This document shows positions 1 through 11,200 of a stretch of DNA of 64,000 nucleotides, in pieces; positions within the stretch are counted from its first letter, which is position 1, and every line of letters starts with the position of its first letter. This stretch comes from Apodospora peruviana (Eukaryota; Ascomycota; Sordariomycetes; Sordariales; Lasiosphaeriaceae), in contig JAUEDM010000002.1 of NCBI GenBank assembly GCA_033439685.1, positions 1,054,001 to 1,118,000 of the forward strand, written 5' to 3'. The notes beneath the pieces are model-generated. The model saw only the letters and a list, made by a program, of their open reading frames with translations, made no database searches and had not been told where the DNA came from. The position numbers and the translations under genes were made by a program.

Positions 1-75
1 GCCAAAATCGCTAACAATGACTACCTAACCCATACACACAAAGAGAGAGATAAGGAAAAATATCAACTCACGCAA

Positions 76-2600
76 TCAATCAGCATCAGCAAGCTGCATG
101 ATCAACCGCGCCGCCATATCTAGAAACGGAAACGGGCTCGTGACCTCCTTGTCCTCCAGCAGCCGCCCGTCGGGCGTCTCGTACCCGTCGACCTTGAAAT
201 CCACCAGATACACCCCATGCTCCATCTCGTAAATCTGGATCTCCATCCTCATGGCCACGACCTGGAACTCTTTCCCGCTCTCCCTGGCCAGGTGCATGGC
301 GTCGCCATATTCCGATAGCCCAGAGGCGACCGAGTGCTTTTGTAATTCTACATCCCGAAGATGTTAGTTTAACATCTCCAAAACAATCGACAAAATAGGG
401 ACGAAGGAAAAGGGCCACATACTATCCGTAGTCCACCGAATCTTGATATGCCATGGATCCGCCGGCAACTTGTAGACCTTGGTCGGGTCCCGAACATCCG
501 TCCCTGACGACGTCTTCTTCCTCCCAATGCTAGGTCCGTCGTAGTCACTCCCGTCGCCACCATCACCGTCATGCTCCTTATCGTAATCCTCGTCTACAAT
601 CCACCCTGCTCCGAGCTTGCTCAGAGCCTTATAGATACACACCAGAGCCTCCCAGGGCGCGTTCCTCGACCGGATTCCGAACTGCCACCGCACCGGCTTC
701 TGCTTCTTGGGCGGGTTCACAGGCGTCAGCCCCTGCGGGCGCTTATTCTGCTCATCTAGCCGCAGCTGGCTACGCGAGTGCGGCTTCAGCCGGCGGATGG
801 TTTCCTCTTGATCGGCCTGACTGCGCGGCTCAACCGAGGGCTCGAGGTTGTTGCTCGGCGAAGACCCCGAGATCTCGATCCCTTCGGCCTTGGCCTTCTC
901 GCGCTCCATAAATACCTTGTGGTACGCGGGCAAGCTGCTGGGCAGGATGCCAACCTTGCTGACATACGGCCTGGGCGATGTTCCCGTGCTGGTGGATGTG
1001 ATGGATCGCGCCGACGACATATTAGGGTCTAACATGGGGCTCATGTTGGTCTCATCACCTGGCGTCGTGATATTTCCCCCGATTTCTTCAGGGAAAAACT
1101 TAGCACTACTGTCCTCGTCTACAGTTGGGGAGGCCCCAAATGGGTTTTCCGAACCCAGGTTTGCTTCACTTGAGGGTCAGGTTTTGGTAGCGTCTAAATT
1201 GCAACGACAACAGAGTCGAGCACGCACACAGGACGGAGGAACGGAAACCGCACTTGGGGAAATCAGGGTGGACAAAGAAAAAGAAGGGGTCTTACGATTA
1301 TTCTGCATGATCTTGTTCTCGCGCACGATCATGTACGCATCCTTGATCGCAGACGGCTCATCCGCTTCGAGGGCTTCCTGGACGTCCCTCTTGCCGTAGC
1401 CCATAGTCTTGCTGATCTTTTCCGTTACTTCGTTATGGAGCTTCTCCTGCTCCTGGGGCGGCGCATTCGGCGCAATATCGCTGACCTTGATCGCCTTGTT
1501 TGGGTCGACACCGGTATTGAAGAACTCCTCGACAGGCGGATGCAGGTAGGCGGGTAAATCCTTCAGGAACCAGGGGTCCTGGCGGATCTCCTCGATGGTG
1601 GCGCGCTGGACGGGATTGACGACGAGCATCTTCTTGATGAGCGAAGACGCGCCCGGGCTCATCCACGTCGGCACCATGTAGCTACCACGGGCAATCTTGG
1701 CGAACAGACTCGGTATGTGCTCATCGTCGAACGGCAGGCGGCCGACGAGCAGGACGTAGAGGATCACGCCACAACTCCACACATCGACCTCGGGGCCGGC
1801 GTATAGCTTGCCGTTAATCACTTCCGGTGCGGCGTAGTTTGGAGAACCACAGCTGGTCCTGAGGAAGTTGCCGTCGGTCATAATGTTGCTGAGGCCAAAG
1901 TCGGCAATCTTGACGTTCAGATTCTCGTCGAGGAGGAGGTTTTCGGGTTTCAAATCGCGGTGGACAATCTTGTGGCGATGGCAGTACTCGACAGCGCACA
2001 GCATCTGCTGGAAGAAGCGGCGGGCCTCGTCCTCCTTCATCTTGCCATGTTGGACGATGTAATCGAACAGCTCGCCGCCGGCATATTCAAGCACCATGAT
2101 GATCTCGGTTGGGGTCTTGATGACGGTGTATCTGCCCTCACACCACCACATGTTAGTGTGCCGATTGTACAAGAACAGAATAGGAAGACTGACAGCTTAA
2201 TGATATGTGGATGGCGAAGCAACTGGAGATATTCAATCTCTCGCTCAACACGGCCTTGCATGTCGCGACTGATGAGTTTCTTGCGAGCAATGATCTTCAG
2301 GGCGACCTGCTGGCCGGTGCTTCGATGCACGGCCAGCTTGACCTTGCCGAAGCTGCCCTCGCCGAGGGTCTTGACGATGTTGTAGGCCCCGATTCGCTGC
2401 TCGGTGCGGATCTTGTCGCGGAGCGGAGCCTGGGCACGGTCGTTGGCGGCCATCACGGTGGCATTCATCGAGGACGAGTGGTGTGTTTGGCCGTAGCCGC
2501 GATTCCCACTCCCATTGCCATCGCCGGTTCGTTTATTGCGGCGGATTTGCGACGGGGATAGCGAGATGGAGAGCTCCTCGTCGTCATACGCCTGGGCCAT
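76..2600 (-). CDS. SNF1: Snf1/AMPK catalytic subunit, carbon catabolite derepressing Ser/Thr kinase
   Basis: Likely exons (minus): 2600-2194, 2131-1296, 1163-423, 347-76, giving about 751 residues. The kinase domain spans roughly residues 73-324. It has the glycine loop GEGSFG (80-85), ATP lysine K102, HRD with catalytic D195, DFG at 213-215, and the activation-loop threonine T228 in LRTSCGSPNYAAPE, the site that upstream kinases phosphorylate in yeast Snf1. A UBA-like/autoinhibitory segment follows at about 365-408, then a C-terminal regulatory domain ending at the TGA at 76. In fungi Snf1 is the catalytic subunit of the Snf1 complex and relieves glucose repression under energy stress. Introns 1 and 3 have clear GT/AG ends and CTAAC branch sites. 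Intron 2 has a clear GTAAGA donor at 1295, but its acceptor is ambiguous: 1164 is favoured by the CTGAC at 1180-1176, and 1119 also keeps frame. The start at 2600 is chosen because the in-frame upstream extension looks non-coding. Confidence 0.96.
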
Positions 2601-3203
2601 GCTGGGCAGCCGGGGGTGTCGCTGATGACGACAATCGAGTTGCGGTGATGTGGTGCGGCTGGCGTTGTCCGTCTGAACAGCAGGCGGTGGAGAACGAGGC
2701 GAGGTCAAAGTCAAGCTAGCTACGTCAAAAGGGTGTCGCCAATGCCGCAGGCGTGCACAAAACGCGCCCAGCGCCCGCGGGGTTTTTGGGTAGTGGCCCG
2801 GGGCTCCAGTTGTCCGCTCGTGCAGGGCTCCCCACCTGGCGGGCACTGTTGGGGGTTTAGGTTGTGAAATGGCGGGGCGCCGGACCCTTGGGCCGGGGCA
2901 ACCCGTATCACGGGCTGTCACTGGCAATGACTGGGTCTTGAAGGTGACCACAGTAATAACATCAGCAGATTTCAGCAAGCCCATTGTTAAATCAAGTGGA
3001 AATATTGTTAACTTACTACTGTCTGCCTAACCATTTGCCTAAGATCTGTACTATATCAGCCAATGTATGATCGTTAATATGTTCATCTAAAAGTTGTAAC
3101 TACCAAGGTACCTACCTATGGCATGTAAGTCTAGACAACGCGATATAACGGGATATCCTAACTCTGGTATATATGGCATAAACAAGAATCCGGAGGCCAT
3201 GGC
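2601..3203. other. Intergenic region between SNF1 start and DUF92 gene end
   Basis: About 600 bp that must contain the SNF1 promoter and 5' leader and the 3' end of the upstream DUF92 gene, since both genes lie on the minus strand. An open frame in phase with SNF1 continues up to 2984. Its translation is proline- and arginine-rich and shows no kinase-family similarity that I recognise, so I treat it as leader. I see no other gene here. Confidence 0.6.
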
Positions 3204-4530
3204 CTACACAGAAGACGGGAGCACCGACTGTAAGGGTACGTCCCAATACATCGAAGCAACTGCCATGGCGCCGATGCTCATCCCAAACGCCATCAAGAAG
3301 TTCACATCATTGTTATCCAACAAGTCCCAGCCGTTCTCCACCACACGCGATGCTCTTTCGTCCCCGAAGCTCGATCTACGGTGCTTATCCCGCGGGTCAT
3401 ATTTGCTGGAAGCAGCTTCACCCTCAGTCGCGACAGCCGACGAACCCTGTTTCTCGACAGCATCCTTGCCCTCGCCAGACAACAAAGCCGCCTTGATCTC
3501 GACCCTCGCACTGGTAGTGGTCGTTGTCACAGCACTACTGCTCCCAAGCCCACCAGGAGCATCAGCCTCCGCCGAGACCAACACTCTGACTCCGCCCTCG
3601 CCCTCCACAATCTTTCCGCTCCTTACATCCTTCACGCTCCTCTGAAACAAGGCACCCAGAATGCTATCGACAACACTACCTAAAAAGCCCCAGACCGTTA
3701 ACCCAAGAATCAGCACCCTCCGCTGCTCATTCGTCCAGCTCGCCGCGGCGCCGCCGAGCTTGCCCACCGTCTCCTCGGTGCAAAACGGCAGGAACATGAC
3801 CGTGGCGGTGACAACCACCATGCTGCCCAGCAGGCCGGCGCCCAGCCCGACCAGCGAAACGCCGCCATTTGTGCCGCGGGGCACCTGCCGCAGCGTAGGG
3901 CTTGTGATCAGCCGCGGCTGGCTCTTGGACAGGATACCGAGCTCTGAGCTAAACGTGTCGGCGGCGACACACGCATAATTGGCTATGATGCCGACCACCA
4001 GCAGGTCGCCGCCCCAGGCGAAGCACAAGCTGCCCACATCCGCAGGAGGGGCAGGGGTGCTGCCTTTGCCAAATATAGTAGTGCGCAGAAGCGCTTGTTC
4101 CCGGCTGCGCAGCTGGTAGGCGTGCAACAGACTCAACATGCTTGCCGTAAGCGAGTTGGCGAGCACCTGGACGTGGTTGCGCGGCCCTTCTCCGCCCGAA
4201 GAGCCGCGCGAGTGCAGGGTTAAGGTGGATTTGATATTCTCTTTGACCTACACAACAAACACATGACTGTCAGCCAGGAAATATTACTCCGGGGTCATTT
4301 GTATTATCCTGCGACCGTCCGAGTTAAAAAAAAAAAGGACTCACATGGGTAACTCTTGTCCCGGCAAGGAAGAACACGATTAGCAAAACAAACGGCAGGT
4401 TCCATGGGTGGACCGCATGCGCGATCGCTGTTAGCACCGCCGCAAAGATCCCGCCTGGTGTGAGCGACTTGCGCGAGTGGGCACGGTAGACGAGCAGCAG
4501 CGTCACCGGGACCGCGATGATGGCCTTCAT
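3204..4530 (-). CDS. TMEM19/DUF92 family integral membrane protein
   Basis: Two exons (minus): 4530-4345 and 4247-3204, joined by a 97-bp intron with a GTGAGT donor, CTGAC branch point and TGTAG acceptor; 409 residues. Exon 1 is strongly hydrophobic and carries the family motif KSLTPGG (21-27). Exon 2 continues with GEGPRNHVQVLANS, AADTFSSELGILSKSQPRLIT (start and end of that block at about 158-177), VPRGTNGGVS (184-193) and GFLGSVVDSILGALFQ (249-264), all typical of DUF92. A hydrophilic, Thr/Ser/Ala-rich insert of about 100 residues (roughly 266-365) precedes the conserved C-terminal VVENGWDLLDNNDVNFLMAF block. The family is polytopic. Plant member VTE6 is a phytyl-phosphate kinase, but fungal members have no agreed function, so I infer only a membrane protein. 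It shares strand with SNF1, about 600 bp away. Confidence 0.92.
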
Positions 4531-5950
4531 TGTGTGCCTTGGGTGTATGTTTGTGTGTACAGTTGTACAGTAAACTGTGTGTTATGTGTACGTGTATTTT
4601 TGTATGATCTGCCAATGGGGTCAGATTCAGGTTTAGGTCTCGGCGGCGGCGGACGGCGCAGGTTTCGGCGAGCACAAGTCGGTCGCGGAGGAAAGATGGA
4701 GACCCAGTTCTCTCGTCTGAAGTATCTGGGGCATTCAGCGAATGATCGTAGGTAGGTAGTTCCGCAGGTTTCTCGCTCTTGCTCGCTCGCTTCCAGGTTG
4801 TGCGTTTCGCCTGGCGATAGGTCGTTTCTGGTCTGATATGTCGTGTTCTTCTGTAAAAATGGAAACAAACTATCATGTACAGGATGAGGTGGATGTAGGT
4901 AAGAAAGTAAGCGCTACGTGTGTCCTCGGTCAACGGTGTCAGATCCGGAGGAATGTTGAAAAGATCCTGGTCAGTGGAGGTCAGGCACCAGGCCACAGAA
5001 GATGTCATAGCTCCCAGCTGGCAGCGAGCTTCCTGGCACTAGTAGGTGCCCGCTAGTGCCGAGGCGGGAGTAACTTGGGGCCTACTTAGCGGGGTGCTTT
5101 TGGGCTGCTGGTAAACTTGGGTAGCACATAAGGACATATCGTGCGTTAAGAACCTATTATTAAATTAGCGGGGCAGCTGTCCTGGACGCTTAGGTTGTTA
5201 CCTTACACAGCAGTTCTTCCCGAAATGTTGCCTTGACATGACTGACCACAGACAGCAAATACCCTTGACGGCTGACATGTCGTTCAGCCAGCCTCGGAGC
5301 TGAGACATACATATCTATTCTCATGAGTTCCAGGCAGGCATTCTTTTTTGGAATTTAGGGTTTCCAATACCTTTTACAGGTACATGCCGATTTGTTGTTT
5401 TTTCCTCCTCGCCTTTTGCGCTGTGATAATACCTATGATCGGGAATCGCCGTTCATAGTACCCGCAACCCGTATTTCTCTTACATGACAACGATACACCC
5501 ATTCAGTTCATCTTCTCGATTATTTCGAAGCATATTGCTCCTTCTTGATCCGCGACCTTCACGAGATCCAATGTCGTATCGAGCGCGTGCGCAACTCAGC
5601 CCGTGACGCGTCGTCCAGTTGCTTCTGTGCGGTGACCTTCCGCGCCCGCCGAGATTGTGATCCGACTTCCTGCTTTGCTCTAAAATCTCTTGGACACTCG
5701 TCTGTTCAAGAATCGGCTCATCTATATCTAGGTATGTTTCTTTGATGATGCCTCGAAGGCAGAACTGACGAACCTCTGAGTCTAGGCACTTGACAATGAT
5801 ACAGCAATGCGACTCAATTACTCGGCAGCGTCACATCAAGATCAATCGCCACGATCGGTGTTTCCACAATGGACTTTCCAAGTGGATTTAGGTCCTCGAT
5901 ATTTTGACATTTATTCATTATCTCACATCCCCAAGAAAACCCCGACCCAA

Positions 5951-6088
5951 CGGGTTTTGAACCAACTACACCAGCGAGGCGAGAACTACGGAACTACACC
6001 TGATCTGCGACTGAGCAGACTGGCGGGCACTGCACACAATGCTCACCAACTGAGCTGCTGCCAAACGCTAGCATCCAGTTTCGAACCC
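5951..6088 (-). repeat. Possible tRNA-derived (SINE-like) element with A-box and B-box motifs
   Basis: On the minus strand, positions 6056-6041 read AGCTCAGTTGGTGAGC, a near-perfect tRNA D-arm/pol III A-box. Positions 5963-5953 read GGTTCAAAACC, which fits the B-box consensus. A second B-box-like string, GGGTTCGAAACTGG, lies at 6088-6075. The spacing from A-box to B-box (about 80 bp) is longer than in an ordinary tRNA, and I cannot fold a cloverleaf: no 5-bp anticodon or T stem pairs. A decayed tRNA or SINE head is possible; chance similarity cannot be excluded. Confidence 0.25.
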
Positions 6089-8288
6089 ATCTTTCCCGGT
6101 TGAGAACTCTTATATCTCCTCACGGCCAAAAGCTTGGCAGATGTATATCCGGAATAAGCGAATCTTAAATAGCCGGGGCACTCACTCGTCCTAGAAGCGA
6201 ACCTGCCCTGCACGTCATAATCGTCAACCCCCTTTGATGCATCCTCAGGCGTTTAGGCCCTTAGGAGTGGCGATAAGGAGATCTCGACCTCGAAGCATGG
6301 CCCACTCACTCAAACATCCCTATATTTCATGAAGCTGTCAAGCGGTGTTCTCTGTTCGACCACATGTTGTGCCGTGTCGAGTGATCCTTGTTTCGCTTTA
6401 TCACGGATGAAGAGGACGCAATGATAACACAGTCGAAGTTTGCCCCTGAGGCGAATCGCTAACAGTTTTCGCACCCGCCTCATCCACTCTGAACTCACGC
6501 CCGTGTCCGGGCATGCTCCTCTGATCCAACAGACCACTCACAGTACGGCCGACGTCTACCGTGCCACCGAAAGGCTTCTATCCCTTTCGGGGTGGCCATA
6601 TAGGGAACTGTACGTCAGTCGGGTCGTCAAAGCGATGCGACATTCTCATCCTGCCGGACCTAGCCCGGACACTTCACCTCTTTTGGTACGTTGGCTGGCT
6701 TCTTCGGCTTTGTTCCAGTCTGAGGTGAAGGTGAAGTGTCATGAACTTCACTCGCCCTACGACCTACCCGCAAAGTCTAGCCCACTGACTTCGCTTATCC
6801 AGACAGGACTCGGTCGATGATGCGAATTGTTCGTCGACCAAGCACTTGCCGTCCTCGATATCAGTTGAGGGCAGATAGATATCCGGTACACACTCAACCA
6901 GCCAGCCGAACAACCGGGAGCGTTATCGTTGGTACCTAGGTAGCTAGCTGTCGGATCTCTGCTTGAGCCACATCGCAACTCACCTTCGAGTCTGGTACCC
7001 GGTTTCGGCATGGCGTCAAATATGGCTGGGTGGCATCTCTCCCTGGGAGGACTCGTCCACAATCAACTTCCTCCAAGTTTCCATCTCTTGGGTTCACGCC
7101 GCAGCCCTAAGCAACACTCGGCCCAGCCCTGGTTCGTCTCCCTTCTTCGCCCACACCGACCCCTCTACCCTCACCATGGAGACTATGCCTCGCTTTCCCA
7201 TTCCTCTTGCCTGGCTTCCTTTATCCAATTTTCACAGACACGCCAGCATCCTGATTCCCCCCTTCCCAAATCATGCTTCCCTTCCAACCGACTCCAAGCC
7301 GTATCTTTGATCATCGTCGAGTGGTCGTTCTCATTTTCGCAGATCCCTGACCCCGGTCATGTATGTCCTTCCTTTCAGCTACCCGGTCCATCCTCCTTCC
7401 CCCTCTTCTTCCACTTTCCGCACGCTACCATTGCCATTTCTTCCTCCTACCACAAGTTGTTGTCTGATCGCGTTGTCCTCGGCATCCAGTCGTTGTCAAG
7501 TTTCCTGACTTCATTCGTCCTTCGGTTCGGTTCCTATCGGTGATTGACCGGGTCGAGTGACTATGGCTCATGGATATGAGCAGGCACGACCAAATTACCG
7601 CCTCATCCACCCTTCTGTCTCCACCATATTTCACAGAGTGGCCCTTCACGTCGAGGTTGTTCAAGGTGGGTGTGTTCATCCGAGGTTCGAATGGACGTCG
7701 TGGTCGGAACGGAAGACGGTTTTCGTGTTGGTGTGTCCCTGTGTCCTACCACCCAACATGACGGTCACTGATCCTCTCGAGTGGCTGTGGCGAGTTTTCT
7801 GCGCACCCGTCTATCCATCATCCGGCTAAGCGATGTCCTCCCCCTCATCCTGCATCCGCTATCCCATCCCCATAACCATCAGCATCAACAGTACTGACAC
7901 AGCTGCACGGCTGTGGCCAACTATCACTCTTCCCACCATCGTCGGCCATCATCACGTTGCAAGATTATCGTTGGGTGTCCACCCTCTTTGCCGGAGGGAA
8001 CCATCGATCGATCGGGTCCGGGTTGTTGTCCTCGGGGAGGTCGGTTACATCGACGATAATGACAAAACACGAACGAAAAAAGAAAACGTGGTCGGTCGGG
8101 AGGTGGTCTTGGGTGGTCGTTGCCCCTTTATATCTGATGACTCCCTTCTCCGATGATAACGAGTGTCACCGACAGGCGAGACAAGCAGCCGAGACATGGA
8201 CAAAGGGTGAGAGACATGAAGGAGAAGAGAGAGAAAGAGAGACAGGCATGGACGCGCGGCTGTGTCCAGCACCTAAAAGGAAGGCCGA

Positions 8289-8296
8289 TATATAAA
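8289..8296 (+). promoter_or_regulatory. TATA-box-like sequence (TATATAAA) followed by a CT-rich stretch
   Basis: A consensus TATATAAA is followed within about 50-150 bp by pyrimidine-rich DNA (about 8335-8440), an arrangement typical of fungal transcription starts. No protein-coding frame follows that I can support. If it is used, the product would be a non-coding RNA or a gene I cannot recognise. Confidence 0.25.
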
Positions 8297-11200
8297 CCGG
8301 ATTCGAGTCAAGGAGAGGCGGGGATAGGGAGGGGGTTCTGCCTCTTCGCCTTACCTTGGGGTTGCCCGCCCGCTTTCCCCCATCCAACCTCCTACCTGCC
8401 TGCCCCCATCCGATGATCCGTTCTCCATATTTCTTTCTTGACCAACACATACCGTACGCCGAACAGTACTAAACCAGAAAGAAAACTGGTGATATGCGTG
8501 CGCTGTGTATCTGCACTATGCGTGGTGCTAGGCAAGGTACATATATATATATACCGGCCTAGGCAGTCAGTCATCGGTTGCTCGCGGTTCGGTGTCCAAG
8601 GTCCTTCCGTCAGTCGGTGGGTTTCTGTCTTGTCGTCCCATTTCTGCTTGTCTGTCTGTCCGTCCCGTCACAGTCCTGCTGCCGGCCGAAATAGGAGAAA
8701 GCAAAAAGAAGGAAAGAAACAAGATCGGTGATGTCTCTCGCTCGGCCGAAGAACACCGTTGATCGTCCTCCGCCGCTTGTGCGCAGCGGCAGCGTGCAGC
8801 AGCAGTGGCGTACGGACCGACGGACGGTAGATCTTGACCCCTTTCTGTGTTACCGGTACCTCGGTCTCTTCTTGTCAGACTTGCCCGTCGCCTGTTTCTC
8901 CCCAGCACTCGAACGATAACTGACGAGGCAATGAGAGACAGAGAGGCTGCGGCAGAGCAAGAACAGCGGCCGTATTGGGTAGGTAGGTGGGTTGCGAGCA
9001 AGCCGCCGTGGGAGAGATGCGGTATACATACCATCGTCGCACACTCATTTACATGACCGTTGCCGTCGGCTGACTCTCAACGTGTAAATATGTGTGTACG
9101 ATGTTATGGTGAGACGTGCGTACACACTGCGCACACATATACATATACCCGTCCCCACATCATGCCCTGAGCTCTCACATATACAAAGTAATACCTCCTT
9201 TTCTTTGTATATTCTCCCCCTTGTCCACAATCAACCTGCGGTTCCTTGCTGCCCTGCGTGTTCGCGGGTCGGACATCTTATCGCCCTCGCAACACGGGGC
9301 ATGGGAAAATGAAGTTGTCAAGTCTCGGACAGGACCTGGCTCCGGGCCGCGCGTACACATCATATTGAAAAGGGGAAAAAGAAAACTGTCAATGATGATG
9401 ATACTATCCACATCTAACAAGGGGGCGAATGGGATGTCAGAGTAAAAAGAAAAGGAGTAAAGGAGAAGTGGTGAGAAGGTACTTGCCAAAGGAACGCTTT
9501 CGACACCTACAATAGGTGTATGACCTAATACAGGTGTAAGTCACTCGTCCTCCCTCAGATACTCCCGGGAGAAAAGAACCCCATGCAAACACCGGCTCGG
9601 TGACTTCGGACTTGGGGTGTAAGTCTCGGTGCCGACAGGGATGCGTCGGTCATGGGCAGTCCGGACGGTCCCGTTTTTCCAGGTGAGGTAGCGAACGCAT
9701 CGAACATGACGAAAGACCGCTTGGTCTTCAGAGTCGGTTGATTGGTTGTGCGTCTGTTGATTGTGGTTATGCGTTGCTGGGTGTTTTGATTGTTGTTGTT
9801 GTTGTTGCTGTTGGGGTTGGAAATGCTTCATCCCGACTGCAATTATCTTTGTATCCAGGAAGTCTGCCTTTGAAAGATGGTTTCGATACTTCCCCATTAT
9901 TTGGAACCTCGTGCGAATTGTGGGCTTGGGTTTTCGGACATGCTCAAGGGGCAAGCCAAGGCAAGCCAGCAGACCGGCCGTTGACTGACTCAATCGCCGT
10001 CCGTCAGTAATTCGGCAACGGTGCTCCCCTGTGCGTGGATCTGACAGTTACGTGACATCCAGGAGCGTTGAACTCCGATGGAAAGCAATGTTACCTCAAG
10101 TCTCGTCCATACTACTCTAGGTCCGAAAGCTGGGGAAGACAACATGCAAGGCCGGTTTGTCTGTGCGGGATGGTCCGTCGGACTCTAAGTGGTTTGTCTA
10201 AGACGCTTTGGCTCACGTGGTGCGTACGACCAAAGGTCTCATTCTCAAACCCCCATCGGTTTCTCCCTTTCTCTCCGTTTTTGGCCCCAGGTGGCTCTGA
10301 TCTCCCGATGGCACTTGTACGACAATAAACAGCTAAAATGTGGCCTAGCTTCGGCCCCTGGAAGTGGACGACAGATGCTGGGCAACACGCAACGGGCTTC
10401 GAGCAACCCCACCCAGTGGCGGATCGACATGACTTCCTGTCGTCCTTTGTTCTGAAACGCCAAGCTCGATGACCAGCGCCGAACGAGCCCGGCGTAGTTC
10501 ACTGGATGTGCCGGAAATTATTAGTCGAGACGATAATTCTCCGTGACGCCAAACCGTCTACGACTGAGTCATGGTTAAGGGAATAGTCCGATGTCATATG
10601 CCGGACGCAAAAAGATCGGGGATCTCTTGATACGGCATCATTTTCGGTCTGAATCAAAAGCTTCTAAAAGAAGCAGTTCGGTGCCGAAATCTCTGGAGAC
10701 AATGTGGGTAGACGGCCGGCTTCTGGAATGTGGAGGGAAATCTGTTCCGGCGGACAGGTTGAAGACAGCAGTAATGAAACCTATAAGTGCGAGTTCCACG
10801 TACTGTGTTTAGCCGACAGAGCAGATGGTTGCCCCAAGAATTGTCGCACCGCTGAGACCAAAGTGAGGCCAACCCTTCCGATACTAACTCTGCAGGACCG
10901 AGGCAGAGACAAAAAGACTCGAAGTGGACAAAGCAAGAATCGAAACGACGCCAACTGATCTCCGGTGGTGTTTTTCGGCTTGCGGAGAGAACCTGTTTCA
11001 GATACCTACTCAGATCCATGCCGCCCAGACGCGATATAACGGACTCTTTATGATTTTGATGGCGTCGGGATATGCCCGACTGTCCGAGTGGGTCTGAGAG
11101 TTGATTTCCAGAAGAGCCTCTTACTTGATTTCGAGGGTGCTTAATTGTGAACACCTTTGAACGTGAATTCCGACTGCCGTGAGATATTGCCAGACGGTAT

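Noticed and set aside
2601..2984. N-terminal extension of SNF1 up to an ATG at 2984
   Set aside because: The frame is open, but the translation is Pro/Arg-rich with no family similarity that I recognise. The ATG at 2600 gives an N-terminus of ordinary length before the kinase domain.
5951..6088. Functional tRNA gene
   Set aside because: A-box and B-box motifs exist, but the anticodon and T stems do not pair and the spacing is too long; kept only as a low-confidence SINE-like feature.
7010..7543. 177-residue plus-strand open frame
   Set aside because: It is low-complexity Ser/Pro/His/Phe translation of a CT-rich stretch with no conserved motif; better explained as pyrimidine-rich promoter DNA.
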